From the NCBI RefSeq assembly GCF_017549005.1, contig NZ_JAFYYT010000046.1:18326-82325 (forward strand): a DNA stretch of 64,000 bases, read 5' to 3'. The position numbers were made by a program, and so were the translations under genes. This document shows positions 43,963 through 52,651 of this stretch, piece by piece. A model generated the notes under the pieces. The model ran no database searches. It was not told where the DNA came from and saw only the letters and a program-made list of their open reading frames with translations. The DNA is from Ruminococcus sp. Its GTDB lineage: Bacteria; Bacillota; Clostridia; Oscillospirales; Ruminococcaceae. Each line of letters starts with the position of its first letter. Within the stretch, counting starts at the first letter, position 1.

Positions 43963-45306
43963 ATGATAGAGCTTGAAATAGGTCAGGAGGTCGAGATGGA
44001 ATTTGGCGGCAAAGCCAAGGTACTCAGCGTCATTGGCAGCGGTGGTCAGGGTATCGTTTACCTCGTTCGTTTCAACGGTCAGAAATGGGCGCTGAAATGG
44101 TACGACATCAATAAGATGAGCAAGCCTGCCGCATTCCGCAAGAATCTCCAGAACAATATAAACGACGGCCCCCCGAGCAATAAGTTTCTGTGGCCGAAAT
44201 ACCTTACAAAAGAAGCGGAGGACGGTACCTTCGGATATATCATGGAGCTCAAGCCCGAGGGCTTCGACTCCTTCGTTGATATACTGAATACCTATAAGCT
44301 TGAGATTGATCCGCTCACGGGACGCGGTGTAAAACGTCCCGTCAAGTTCAACACTCTCAGCGCTATGGTGACCTGCGTCATCAATATCGTAAACGCTTTC
44401 CGACAGCTCCACCGTGCAGGTAAGAGCTATCAGGATCTTAACGACGGAGGCTTCTTCATCAATGTGAATACAGGAGCTGTCCTCGTCTGCGACTGTGATA
44501 ATATCGCACCTGACGGAAGCAACTTCGGTATCGGCGGTAAACCCGGATATATGGCTCCCGAAGTCGTAAGAGGAATCGCCAAGCCGAACGTACAGACAGA
44601 TAAGTATTCTCTTGCGGTCGTACTCTTCAAGCTCCTCTTCAGAGGAGACCCGATGGAGGGCGAAAAGGTCGTAAGGGACGTATGCCTTACAGAATCGTCA
44701 GAGCTAAAGCACTACGGTCAGAACGCAGTATTCGTATATGACCCCAACGACGATTCAAACCGCCCCGTAAGAGGTATCCATGACAACATCATCAAATTCT
44801 GGAGGATCTACCCCGATTACATAAAGGACGCTTTCATACGTTCCTTTACAACGGGCGTTACCGATCCTACAAAGCGTATCATCGAGAACGAATGGCAAAA
44901 GCTGTTCATACGCCTCAGAGCAGAAATAATCCAGTGCGGCTGCGGAAGAACGAATTTCAGCTCGATGTTCATCCAGCATAACGAAAAGACGTTCAAGTGT
45001 CCGAAATGCGGAATGGAATTTGTAACGATAGGTTTCAGCAACCGCGAATACCGCACGCCCCTCTATCTCGGATGTAAATTCTACACCTGCGAGATAGTTC
45101 CCGAATCCGACGACTTCACGTCTGTTGCAGGCGAGCTTGTTGAGAATAAAGTCAAGCAGGGCGTCCTCGGAATCAAGAATTGCTCCGACAGACAGTGGAA
45201 GGCAAAGATGCCTGACGGAGTTTTCTACGATATCGCTCCCGGTAAGGGCTTCCCCGTATGGCAGGGGCTCGAGATCGATTTCGGCGAAGTTAAAGCACAG
45301 ATATAA
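43963..45306 (+). CDS. TerY-P-type protein kinase with C-terminal zinc ribbon
   Basis: A 447-residue kinase-fold protein. The glycine loop is GSGGQG (25-30), the ATP-binding Lys is K45 (ALKWY), the catalytic Asp is D158 in YQDLNDGG, and the metal motif is DCD (177-179) in place of DFG. The residue five after D158, usually the metal-binding Asn, is Gly163. A zinc ribbon follows (CGCGRTNF...CPKCGMEF, about 323-353) and then a beta-rich C-terminal domain. Kinase, vWA and PP2C genes in a row are the TerY-P triad described by comparative genomics. Activity is uncertain because of the changed catalytic residues. Confidence 0.85.
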   Translation: MIELEIGQEVEMEFGGKAKVLSVIGSGGQGIVYLVRFNGQKWALKWYDINKMSKPAAFRKNLQNNINDGPPSNKFLWPKYLTKEAEDGTFGYIMELKPEGFDSFVDILNTYKLEIDPLTGRGVKRPVKFNTLSAMVTCVINIVNAFRQLHRAGKSYQDLNDGGFFINVNTGAVLVCDCDNIAPDGSNFGIGGKPGYMAPEVVRGIAKPNVQTDKYSLAVVLFKLLFRGDPMEGEKVVRDVCLTESSELKHYGQNAVFVYDPNDDSNRPVRGIHDNIIKFWRIYPDYIKDAFIRSFTTGVTDPTKRIIENEWQKLFIRLRAEIIQCGCGRTNFSSMFIQHNEKTFKCPKCGMEFVTIGFSNREYRTPLYLGCKFYTCEIVPESDDFTSVAGELVENKVKQGVLGIKNCSDRQWKAKMPDGVFYDIAPGKGFPVWQGLEIDFGEVKAQI

Positions 45307-45350
45307 TCTGCTGAGCCAGAGCAGTAATACTGAAAGGATGTATGTAAATT

Positions 45351-46226
45351 ATGAGCAATGAACGTTTTACAGAACCCGAAGTAAATGAGAACCAGAGCGT
45401 TACTCCTTCGGATGAATTGAATAACAATGTATCTGTATCTTCAGCTCCTGAAACAGACGACAGCATTCTCGATTTTGACGACGATCCCCTCAGCGCTACA
45501 AGCGTTTCCAAAAAGAGCCTTGTAGTATTCTTCCTGATAGATACTTCGGGAAGTATGAAAGGAAAGAAGATGGGCGAGCTCAATACCGTTATGGAAGAGC
45601 TCATCCCCGAGATACGCAGAGTCGGCGAAGCTGATACAGATGTAAAAGTCGCTGTTCTTACCTTCTCTACAGAGGTAAGATGGATGTACTCAAATCCTAT
45701 CCCGATAGAGGATTTCGAGTGGGCAAGGCTCCGTGCGAGCGGCGTTACCAGCATGGGCGCTGCATTCAAGGAGCTCAACCACAGAATGTCAAGAAACAGC
45801 TTCCTCAATTCGCCTTCACTCTCATTCGCACCTGTTATATTCCTTATGACAGACGGATATCCTTCCGATGATTACAAGGAAGGCCTCAGAGAGCTCCAGA
45901 CGAACAGCTGGTACAAGTTCGGCCTCAAGGCTGCACTGGGTATCGGTCAGGAAGCAAACGATAATATCCTTGCAGAGTTCACAGGCTCTAAGGATACAGT
46001 CGTTCACGCATACTCAGGCGGTCAGCTTGCTCAGATGATCAAGATCATCGCTGTAACATCAGCTCAGATAGGCAGTAAGAGTATGACGCTCTCTGATGAT
46101 ACAGGACAGGAGCTCGGTGAAGAAAATGTATTCGCCGCTAAGCAGAAGCTTCTCGGTCAGCAGATCCAGGAGCTCGTAAATACCAACGGCGAAGGCGACG
46201 ATGTACCGTTCGATACAGGCTGGTAA
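45351..46226 (+). CDS. TerY-like von Willebrand A domain protein
   Basis: A 291-residue protein. Residues 1-55 are acidic and probably disordered. A vWA domain follows with a complete MIDAS: DTSGSM at 64-69, Thr in SGVTSMGAAF and Asp in MTDGYPSDD. The TerY class of vWA proteins works with the neighbouring kinase and phosphatase in metal- or stress-linked phospho-signalling. The N-terminal acidic Ser/Thr-rich tail is a reasonable phosphorylation target. It lies 44 bases after the kinase and 40 before the phosphatase. Confidence 0.9.
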   Translation: MSNERFTEPEVNENQSVTPSDELNNNVSVSSAPETDDSILDFDDDPLSATSVSKKSLVVFFLIDTSGSMKGKKMGELNTVMEELIPEIRRVGEADTDVKVAVLTFSTEVRWMYSNPIPIEDFEWARLRASGVTSMGAAFKELNHRMSRNSFLNSPSLSFAPVIFLMTDGYPSDDYKEGLRELQTNSWYKFGLKAALGIGQEANDNILAEFTGSKDTVVHAYSGGQLAQMIKIIAVTSAQIGSKSMTLSDDTGQELGEENVFAAKQKLLGQQIQELVNTNGEGDDVPFDTGW

Positions 46227-46266
46227 TAAACTATCAGAAATTATTCCTGAGGAGGACTGAAATAAT

Positions 46267-47181
46267 ATGTTCAACGGCTTCAGCCATTCGGTAATGGGCG
46301 CAAGTCATGAAAAAACGAACCTGGTTTGTCAGGACAGTTCTGCTTTCAAGGCAGAAGATCATTATGCTATCGCTGTCGTTGCCGACGGACACGGAAGCAA
46401 AAAGCACTTCAGAAGTCACCTTGGCTCAAAATTCGCTGTCGAAGCCGCTATAGAGGCTGTAGACAGATATTATGAGGACCGCGAGGCACTGGAAGCTAAT
46501 CTTCCCGATAACTACAAATTAATACTGAAGAATATAGAGAAGCAGATCATTTCAAACTGGAATGTGAAGATCGAAAAGCACCTTGCGGAAAATCCTGTTA
46601 CCGAAGAGGAAAAGAGTAAGTTCACAAAGGAGGAATTCGAGGCTATACTCCCCGAATCCTACTACGGCTCTACTCTCGTTGTCGCTGTTGCAGGCGAGGG
46701 CTATACCTTCGGCGTGCAGATAGGTGACGGAAGCCTTGTAGCTATCTTTGAGGACGGCAAGGCGGTAATGCCAATGGAATATAACGAGGCTGCACCTGCA
46801 AACGTAACAGCTTCCGTGTGCAATTCAAATGCGGCGGGAATGTTCAGCAGCTTCTACGCTCCCAACAAGAGGCTCATAGCGCTCTATGGTTCTACCGACG
46901 GACTTTATACTTCATTCGGAAGCGAGCATGATTTCCTCGATTATCATACCATAATCACAAGTCAGCTCGTAAATCTTGAGACATTCAAGACAGTCATAAA
47001 AAACAATCTCAGCAAGAGGTCGCATTTCGGTACAGAGGACGATATATCCCTCGCTTGTATCTATGACGACACTCTTCTCAAAGAAAAGCTGGATCTTATC
47101 AATCAGCGCGTAGCTGAAAACAAGAAGTCGGCTGCCGAAAGAAAGGCGGCTGCTCTCAGCAAGCAGGTCGAAGTCGAATAA
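46267..47181 (+). CDS. PP2C-type protein phosphatase
   Basis: A 304-residue PPM phosphatase. The metal-binding motifs appear in order: CQDSSAF, VADGHGSKKHFRSHLG, IGDGSLVAIF, STDGLYTSF and EDDISLACI. It is the likely partner that reverses phosphorylation by the upstream kinase. The C-terminus is a basic helix rich in Ala and Lys (about 275-304). GAGGAGG lies upstream of the ATG. Third member of the TerY-P-like triad. Confidence 0.92.
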   Translation: MFNGFSHSVMGASHEKTNLVCQDSSAFKAEDHYAIAVVADGHGSKKHFRSHLGSKFAVEAAIEAVDRYYEDREALEANLPDNYKLILKNIEKQIISNWNVKIEKHLAENPVTEEEKSKFTKEEFEAILPESYYGSTLVVAVAGEGYTFGVQIGDGSLVAIFEDGKAVMPMEYNEAAPANVTASVCNSNAAGMFSSFYAPNKRLIALYGSTDGLYTSFGSEHDFLDYHTIITSQLVNLETFKTVIKNNLSKRSHFGTEDDISLACIYDDTLLKEKLDLINQRVAENKKSAAERKAAALSKQVEVE

Positions 47182-47244
47182 CTTCGATAATCAGGCTAAA
47201 ACGCATTAACTGCGTTCAATATTTAAAGAAAAGTGGTGTTTTTT

Positions 47245-48399
47245 ATGGAAATAGGCTCATTATATAATACAGCCAAAAACTTTGCAGAAACTTTAAAGCA
47301 GAAGAGGCCGGAGCTGACACAGTATGACGCAAATCTCTGCCTTATCATCGCAGATACGGGGGATATCTTTTCAGGCGTATCGACTGTATCCATAAACGAA
47401 GGCGCAGTTGAGGACGTTTCAGCTGAAAAGATTGCAGTAATGTCCATCGCTACTGCAAAGCACGTTATCGCAAAGCAGCTTATCGTCATCTCACTTGACG
47501 ATTTCATCTATATCAGACCCGATGACGAGGCATTAGGCATTCTCGTTAATTCAAGCGTCGACAACAGCAGCTGTGAGGTCGTTCTCTCACCCGAAGAGGC
47601 AGTTACTGCCGCAAGTCTTGTTCCCGCTTCAGAGGCACCTGATTTCCTCAGCGGCTACGACGAGGCTGAGCTCGGCGCACCTGCCGAATTTGCAAACAGC
47701 ATAGACGTTGATTCCACTAACCCGTTCAATAATGAGACAAGCAGTCAGGACGGCGTTCCGAATTCTCTCTATGAGCATCCCGAGGAGGCTCAGCAGCAGG
47801 GAGCAAGCGGATTTCCGAACATCAACCCGAACCAGCAGCACGGCTACCCTCAGGGTTATCCACAGCAGGGCGGCTTCCCGCAGCAGGGCTATCCGCAGCA
47901 GGGCTTCCCACAGCAGGGTTATCCGCAGCAGGGCTTCCCACAGCAGGGCTATCCGCAGCAGGGTTACCCGCAGCAGGGCTATCCTCAGCAGGGCTTCCCG
48001 CAGCAGGGTTATCCTCAGCAGAGCGGTTTCCCACAGCAGGGCTATCCGCAGCAGGGTTACCCGCAGCAGGGCTATCCACAGCAGGGCGGTTTCCCGCAGG
48101 GCATGAATGCTGCTCCTTACAGACAGGGATATACAGGCCATTCAGTTCATGGCGGTGCAGCACCTATCAGAAATAGCGTGTATCAGCAGTCCCAGAGCGT
48201 AAGCGTTACTCTCACCTCAAAGCCGGGCGGAGAAAGCGCTTTCAAGAAGAGACTTAGCAACTTCCTTGACACAGACGATGATGATATGTCAACAGGCGCA
48301 GATTCATCCGCTGACGCAGGTATGTCTAAAGAAGATATGCTCAAGCAGGCAAAGGACAGAAAGAAGATCGCAAAGGCAAATCTCAACTTAAAGAAATAA
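47245..48399 (+). CDS. Operon protein with Pro-Gln-Gly-Tyr repeats
   Basis: A 384-residue protein. Residues 1-130 form a compact domain whose outline ([17 protein letters not shown], then [11 protein letters not shown], a beta strand, and VVLSPEEA) recalls the cytidine-deaminase fold without the zinc residues; this is tentative. Residues about 197-287 are tandem [10 protein letters not shown] repeats. The C-terminus has a basic helix ([15 protein letters not shown]). The ATG at 47245 is taken over the earlier GTG. It ends the TerY-P-like operon, 63 bases after the phosphatase. The repeats suggest a multivalent scaffold or condensate-forming segment. Confidence 0.75.
   Translation: MEIGSLYNTAKNFAETLKQKRPELTQYDANLCLIIADTGDIFSGVSTVSINEGAVEDVSAEKIAVMSIATAKHVIAKQLIVISLDDFIYIRPDDEALGILVNSSVDNSSCEVVLSPEEAVTAASLVPASEAPDFLSGYDEAELGAPAEFANSIDVDSTNPFNNETSSQDGVPNSLYEHPEEAQQQGASGFPNINPNQQHGYPQGYPQQGGFPQQGYPQQGFPQQGYPQQGFPQQGYPQQGYPQQGYPQQGFPQQGYPQQSGFPQQGYPQQGYPQQGYPQQGGFPQGMNAAPYRQGYTGHSVHGGAAPIRNSVYQQSQSVSVTLTSKPGGESAFKKRLSNFLDTDDDDMSTGADSSADAGMSKEDMLKQAKDRKKIAKANLNLKK
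47833..48105 (+). repeat. Coding tandem repeats for [10 protein letters not shown]
   Basis: About seventeen near-identical 15-18 base units of the type CCGCAGCAGGGCTAT lie in the coding frame of the preceding gene. Third positions vary (CCG/CCA/CCT, GGC/GGT), which shows selection on protein sequence instead of a very recent expansion. Confidence 0.9.
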
Positions 48400-48472
48400 G
48401 ATTTGATTTGTTTTGGTCATTTTAATGACAAACGGTCTTAATGCTTGGCAATTATTACCAAAGTTTTGGGTA

Positions 48473-48501
48473 TTGCATTTTCTGTATTTATGTGTTATAA
48501 T
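48473..48501 (+). promoter_or_regulatory. Promoter of the 179-residue membrane protein
   Basis: TTGCAT (48473-48478), 17 bases and TATAAT (48496-48501), 105 bases before the start. Confidence 0.75.
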
Positions 48502-48605
48502 TACTTTGTATCACTGCGACAGTACTTTAAACCATTACTTTGAACGGACACTGCACACTCCCAGGGTGCAGCAGAATATATTTTGCGTTAAGGAAAGGGA
48601 TAGCT

Positions 48606-49145
48606 ATGAATTATTTGCTCAATATTGATGAAGCGGTTGACCGAAAGTTTCTTGTAACAAAGGCAATGCGCGGTCAGGCTGAGGTCGGCACAATTATCCA
48701 TGTAATGGACGCCGAGCAGCAGGGACAGGCTGTGATAGTATATTACCGAGTTACAAGATATAATGAAAAATTCCACGATTATCAGGACTATACAGCAAAG
48801 TTTGAAAATCTTTCTGCGTTCTGTAAGTGGTGTCAGCCTGACAACTTCATCGCTCGAAATTATGAATGCTTCAGTATAAGAGATATACAGCACTACATAA
48901 AGGTCAAGAACAGGAACTTTGCTTCATTCTGCCTTCCTATCATTCTGATAGCTGCAATTATCATATGGGTAGTATTGGCTCTGCTTATGTTCAAGGATAA
49001 TCTTATTATCGGAATCATAATCGGTGCTGTCCTTACTCTTCTTGTGCTTATCGGAGCTGTTTATCTGCTCAAGGTCCAGAAGAAGAAGGAAAAAATGCGC
49101 CTTTACCGAAAGGTAAGTGCAGGCTGGGGCGTAGTTTTTGAATAA
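48606..49145 (+). CDS. Hypothetical membrane protein next to the TerY-P operon
   Basis: A 179-residue protein not recognised. Residues 1-103 form a soluble domain (MNYLLNIDEAVDRKFLVTKAMRG...), followed by two membrane helices at about 106-128 and 133-154 and a short basic tail. The ATG at 48606 follows AAGGAAAGGG; the frame upstream to 48540 lacks a site. It has its own promoter, so it may be regulated apart from the kinase operon although adjacent and co-oriented. Confidence 0.65.
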   Translation: MNYLLNIDEAVDRKFLVTKAMRGQAEVGTIIHVMDAEQQGQAVIVYYRVTRYNEKFHDYQDYTAKFENLSAFCKWCQPDNFIARNYECFSIRDIQHYIKVKNRNFASFCLPIILIAAIIIWVVLALLMFKDNLIIGIIIGAVLTLLVLIGAVYLLKVQKKKEKMRLYRKVSAGWGVVFE

Positions 49146-49233
49146 ACACCCCTATTTCATACCGTAAAACGTTATGCTTCATCACATAATAACACTTTAC
49201 GCACTTTCCCTTATAGCTTAGGAAGTAATACAT

Positions 49234-49263
49234 CGCCCCTTCAAGTTACGGCTTGAAGGGGCG
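49234..49263. terminator. Bidirectional terminator-like hairpin
   Basis: CGCCCCTTCAAG and CTTGAAGGGGCG are perfect 12-base arms around six bases. It lies between two convergent genes. Confidence 0.7.
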
Positions 49264-49285
49264 TTTGAGCGTCATGGGATAAAAC

Positions 49286-50341
49286 TCACTTTATTTTGCA
49301 GTCAAGTGCGAATTTTTCAAATATTTCGGGGAGCTTTTCTGTCAGTTTCTTCTTCTTTGAAGGTGACGTGAGCTCCAAACAGCATTCGAGGGCAGTACCG
49401 TCGTTCAGTTCGCGGAAGTATGCTATGCGGTACATCTTCTTGTTTCTGAACTCTGCACGGTACCGGAATATGCCATATTCCGTTTCAGTTACATCAAGCT
49501 CGTCGGCTTTGCCGAAAGCTTCGAGCCATGCGGAACGGATATTATCACAGCTTAGGTCTTCATATATTTCAGGAGCTGCCGTTAATAAGAAGTCCGCTGA
49601 TGATTCGGAGCCTTCCCTTGCTATGTACGCATAGTCCTGGTATATCTCGCCAACGCCTGCGTCGTCGTAATCCGCAAAATGCTTGTCTTTTGGCGGAGTG
49701 ACCTCGACTATGGTACCTTCAAACAGATCGATCTCCTTTGGCGGGCATACTCCGCTTGACTTTACCTCAGCCATTTTTCGGCTTCTGTCAAAGGCTTCCA
49801 ATATCATTTCTCCGAGGCGTTCAGGAGCAACATCATTGTCAAATTCAAGGGGGGCGCTGAATGTCAGTACGCCTTTTTCACCTGTTGACAGCGAGCTGTC
49901 GTTCCATTTCTTTCTGCCCTCCTGATAGACATAATCAAGAACGAAAGCATAATGATCCTTTACGACCAGGTAATCAACAGAACATTCATCATAGCTCAGA
50001 CGAAGCTCTTTGCCATTTTTAGCGCCGATGAACCGGCATATTTGCTGACGTTGCTCATCTTCAAAAGCTTCAATATCATCACAGCCCGTAAGTGCTTTGA
50101 ATTCGTCAATAGTAAGGTCAGACAGCTCATGGAACCGAGCGAGCATCCTTTTAGCGATCATGCCTATTTCTTCAAGAGGAGCGTCAGCGCTTATTTTATC
50201 AAATTCGCAATATCTTCCTGCACATAAACCATCTTCTCTTGCTATTTCAATCTGCGACTGAAAGTAAACAATACCATTCCTCCTGCGAAATAACAGTGGG
50301 ATACGGCTGCCGTTCATATATTCCTGTAGCTTAGCAATCAT
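49286..50341 (-). CDS. Hypothetical cytosolic protein
   Basis: A 351-residue soluble protein I cannot assign. It has no signal peptide or membrane segment, and is rich in Glu and Asp. Features include WNDSSLSTGEKGVLTFSAPLEF in the middle and an ECCLELTSPSKKKKLTEKLPEIFEKFALDCKI end. Some of this resembles a duplicated domain: two stretches each contain LTGCDDIEAF-like or FRYRAEF-like beta segments, but I cannot prove homology. It is monocistronic and convergent with the TerY-P region. Confidence 0.55.
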   Translation of the reverse strand: MIAKLQEYMNGSRIPLLFRRRNGIVYFQSQIEIAREDGLCAGRYCEFDKISADAPLEEIGMIAKRMLARFHELSDLTIDEFKALTGCDDIEAFEDEQRQQICRFIGAKNGKELRLSYDECSVDYLVVKDHYAFVLDYVYQEGRKKWNDSSLSTGEKGVLTFSAPLEFDNDVAPERLGEMILEAFDRSRKMAEVKSSGVCPPKEIDLFEGTIVEVTPPKDKHFADYDDAGVGEIYQDYAYIAREGSESSADFLLTAAPEIYEDLSCDNIRSAWLEAFGKADELDVTETEYGIFRYRAEFRNKKMYRIAYFRELNDGTALECCLELTSPSKKKKLTEKLPEIFEKFALDCKIK

Positions 50342-50480
50342 TTATTAGCCTCCTGTCTTATTATGGTCGTTCAGACTATAGCTGCTGATTTCATTTTATC
50401 AGTATCCAATAAAAAAATCAAGTCCCTTTTTGCGGTATCAGACACAAAAGGGACAGACAAACCTTTCACATATCAATAAA

Positions 50481-50521
50481 AAATGCCCCGTAGCTGCGCT
50501 TATCAAAGCGGTTTACGGAGC
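50481..50521 (-). terminator. Terminator after the glycosyltransferase gene
   Basis: On the minus strand GCTCCGTA pairs with TACGGGGC around an inner CGCTT stem and is followed by ATTTTTTA. Upstream in the same transcript GTAAAAGTCTG (50535-50545 and its partner 50560-50570) forms an additional 11-base perfect stem without a T-tract. Confidence 0.7.
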
Positions 50522-50634
50522 GTTTGTTAGAGAGGTAAAAGTCTGAGAGATAACTCCCCCAGACTTTTACTAATGAAGAATACTAACCCCATGAACACAG
50601 GGAAGGGACAGGAGGTTGTATTGGGGGGAAAGCG

Positions 50635-51594
50635 TTAGTTAGCTTCCGCAAAGGAATTCTTTCCTGCGGATAATTCAAGATGCTTGTATACTTCAAGCCA
50701 GATATTCTTGCCAGGTTCGGCTTTTCTGAGGCGTTCCCTGCGAACAGGGTCGAAAAAGGTCTTGAACTCGGTAAGTCCGTCAAGAAGCCTGTCGTTGTAC
50801 TTTGTGAGCAGAGTTTCGAGGTTCGTTTTCCACTCGCTGTAGCGCTTGTTGTCGAATTTTTCCTTTTCGTAGAGTTTCAGCACTGCAACCTGCGGATTAT
50901 ACATGAGCTCAATGCCGTTTTTCATCATTCTGTAGCCGAACTCCCAGTCCTCTATCTCCTGTCCGCAGAATTCCTCGTCAAGTCCACCGAAGCGCCTGAT
51001 ACATTCCATAGGAATGGAGAGGTTAGAGGTCTGAGCGAATATCATCTTATAATGAACCTTATCGAATTCATAGCGGTAGGGCTCCATCATCTTTATGCGG
51101 ATATCCTTTATGTAGTAATAGCTCTTGTTCTTGTCGAGACCGTATTTCTCGGGCTCTGTGAGCCAGTAGCGGATACCGTTCCTGAAAATATCGGAATTGT
51201 CGTCTGAGGTTCTTGTTTTGTCCTCAAAGACCTGCTTTGTGAGACCAAACTGCATTACAGGCCTGCCGACTTCCTTATAGGTGTTGTAATGACCGGATAT
51301 AAAAGTTCTTGTGGCGATCTCGTCGCCGTTCAAGAATATCACCAGTTCTCCCGAAGCTTTTCTTATGCCGAGGTTTTTTGCCTCGCCCACGCTTTTGCCG
51401 TAGAACGGTATACAGCGGACTCTGAGATTAGGCGAACTCTTTTCGATATACTCCTCAAAGCTGTCCTGCTTGCCGTAATTTACGAAGATAAGCTCAAAAT
51501 CGCTTTTGCTGAAGTCCTGGTTTTCCAGTGAATGAAAAAGTCTTACTGCCCTTTCAGTAGAAAAGGCGTAGGGAATTATAACACTGCATTTCAT
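50635..51594 (-). CDS. Family 2 glycosyltransferase
   Basis: A 319-residue GT-A fold enzyme. The start CSVIIPYAFSTERAVRLFHSL, the nucleotide-binding LVIFLNGDE (the DxD equivalent reads NGD) and the C-terminal acceptor loop GGLDEEFCGQEIEDWEFGYRMMKNG are typical of GT2 enzymes. No membrane segment is visible. Substrate is unknown; roles in surface polysaccharide or protein glycosylation are common. It is alone in its transcript and divergent from the agr-like locus. Confidence 0.87.
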   Translation of the reverse strand: MKCSVIIPYAFSTERAVRLFHSLENQDFSKSDFELIFVNYGKQDSFEEYIEKSSPNLRVRCIPFYGKSVGEAKNLGIRKASGELVIFLNGDEIATRTFISGHYNTYKEVGRPVMQFGLTKQVFEDKTRTSDDNSDIFRNGIRYWLTEPEKYGLDKNKSYYYIKDIRIKMMEPYRYEFDKVHYKMIFAQTSNLSIPMECIRRFGGLDEEFCGQEIEDWEFGYRMMKNGIELMYNPQVAVLKLYEKEKFDNKRYSEWKTNLETLLTKYNDRLLDGLTEFKTFFDPVRRERLRKAEPGKNIWLEVYKHLELSAGKNSFAEAN

Positions 51595-51726
51595 ACTTTT
51601 CCCTTCTCCTTTTTGAAACCTAATATCCCATACCGCGCTCTAAGGCGCACCTGCTCGCTGAGGAGGTGCATACCCTGCGCTATATTTTTATTATAATATA
51701 CTGGTCGGATAAATGCAACAAAAAAT

Positions 51727-51839
51727 GCGTAAAGTGTAAAAAAAAAGCGCGAAGTGCCTAATTTTGTTCATAGTTTATTCATTTTATTATTAGAAATAGT
51801 TGAAAACCGATTGACAAATTATGAATAATATAGTATAAT
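51727..51839 (+). promoter_or_regulatory. agrA promoter with upstream direct repeats
   Basis: TTGACA (51811-51816), 17 bases and TATAAT (51834-51839) form a consensus promoter. Upstream, GCGTAAAGTG (51727-51736) and GCGCGAAGTG (51747-51756) are direct repeats 20 bases apart. Read on the other strand they are CACTTTACGC and CACTTCGCGC, close to the CATTTCACG pair before agrB. They may bind the LytTR regulator encoded here. Confidence 0.6.
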
Positions 51840-51943
51840 CAAATAGCAATGATATGTTCAAGCAGCCGCAATAATACGTCGTTCAACATCCGAAACATAG
51901 TCAGCCGAGTAAAAAACATGATGACAGTCAGGGGGGACGGCCT

Positions 51944-52651
51944 GTGAATATAGCTATATGTGATGATGAACAGAAGTATATTTCCAAAGTTAAGGAAGAG
52001 CTTTGTTCATTACAGTCCTATGAGAACGAATTCAGTTTCGATGAATTCAGCAGCGGAAAGGATCTGCTTGAAGACTTTTACAAGGGAAAGTATGATATCA
52101 TAGTCCTCGATATCGAAATGGAAGGCATGACAGGCCTTGAGGCCGCCGAGTTCCTGCGCGACATCGATGAAAAGGTCATCATAGTTTTCCTTACGGGATA
52201 TGAAAAATTCGCCTGTCAGGGCTATGCGGTAAGAGCTTTCAGGTATATACTGAAAAATCAGCCGCGCTCCGTTTACATGAAGCAGCTCGAGGACGCAGTA
52301 CGCGAATGCTACAGGACCACGCGGTATATCATCGCCTCGGACGGCGATAAGGAGGAAAAGCTCTCCACAGACGACGTGTATTTCATAGAGGTATTTTCGC
52401 ACAAGCTGCTGATACATACGAAAAACGGGGATTATTTCACCAAAGGTACTCTTTCCGAGTGTGAAAAACAACTTGCCGATCTTATGTTTGTAAGGCTTGA
52501 CAAGAGCAGTCTTGTCAATATCGCAAATATAGACTATATACGGAAAAATGAAGTTATACTCACCAATGGTACTACCTTGTTTGCGAGCCGTAACCATATA
52601 AAAAACATAAAACAGTGTTTTATGGAATACAGCAGAAGCAGGTGGAGCTGA
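51944..52651 (+). CDS. AgrA-like LytTR response regulator
   Basis: A 235-residue response regulator. The receiver domain has CDDE at 6-9, the phosphoacceptor D56 in VLDIEM and a conserved Thr and Lys region. The LytTR DNA-binding domain (about 130-235) shows DVYFIEVFSHKLLIHTKNG and FVRLDKSSLVNIANIDYI. Start is GTG with GGGGGG nine bases upstream. Its stop overlaps the sensor start by one base in TGATG. Together with the following genes it forms a complete agr locus. Confidence 0.92.
   Translation: MNIAICDDEQKYISKVKEELCSLQSYENEFSFDEFSSGKDLLEDFYKGKYDIIVLDIEMEGMTGLEAAEFLRDIDEKVIIVFLTGYEKFACQGYAVRAFRYILKNQPRSVYMKQLEDAVRECYRTTRYIIASDGDKEEKLSTDDVYFIEVFSHKLLIHTKNGDYFTKGTLSECEKQLADLMFVRLDKSSLVNIANIDYIRKNEVILTNGTTLFASRNHIKNIKQCFMEYSRSRWS

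Noticed and set aside
47822-48163. The PQQG-coding repeats as a CRISPR array
   Set aside because: Units are 15-18 bases, contiguous, in frame and without spacers; third positions vary as in coding repeats.
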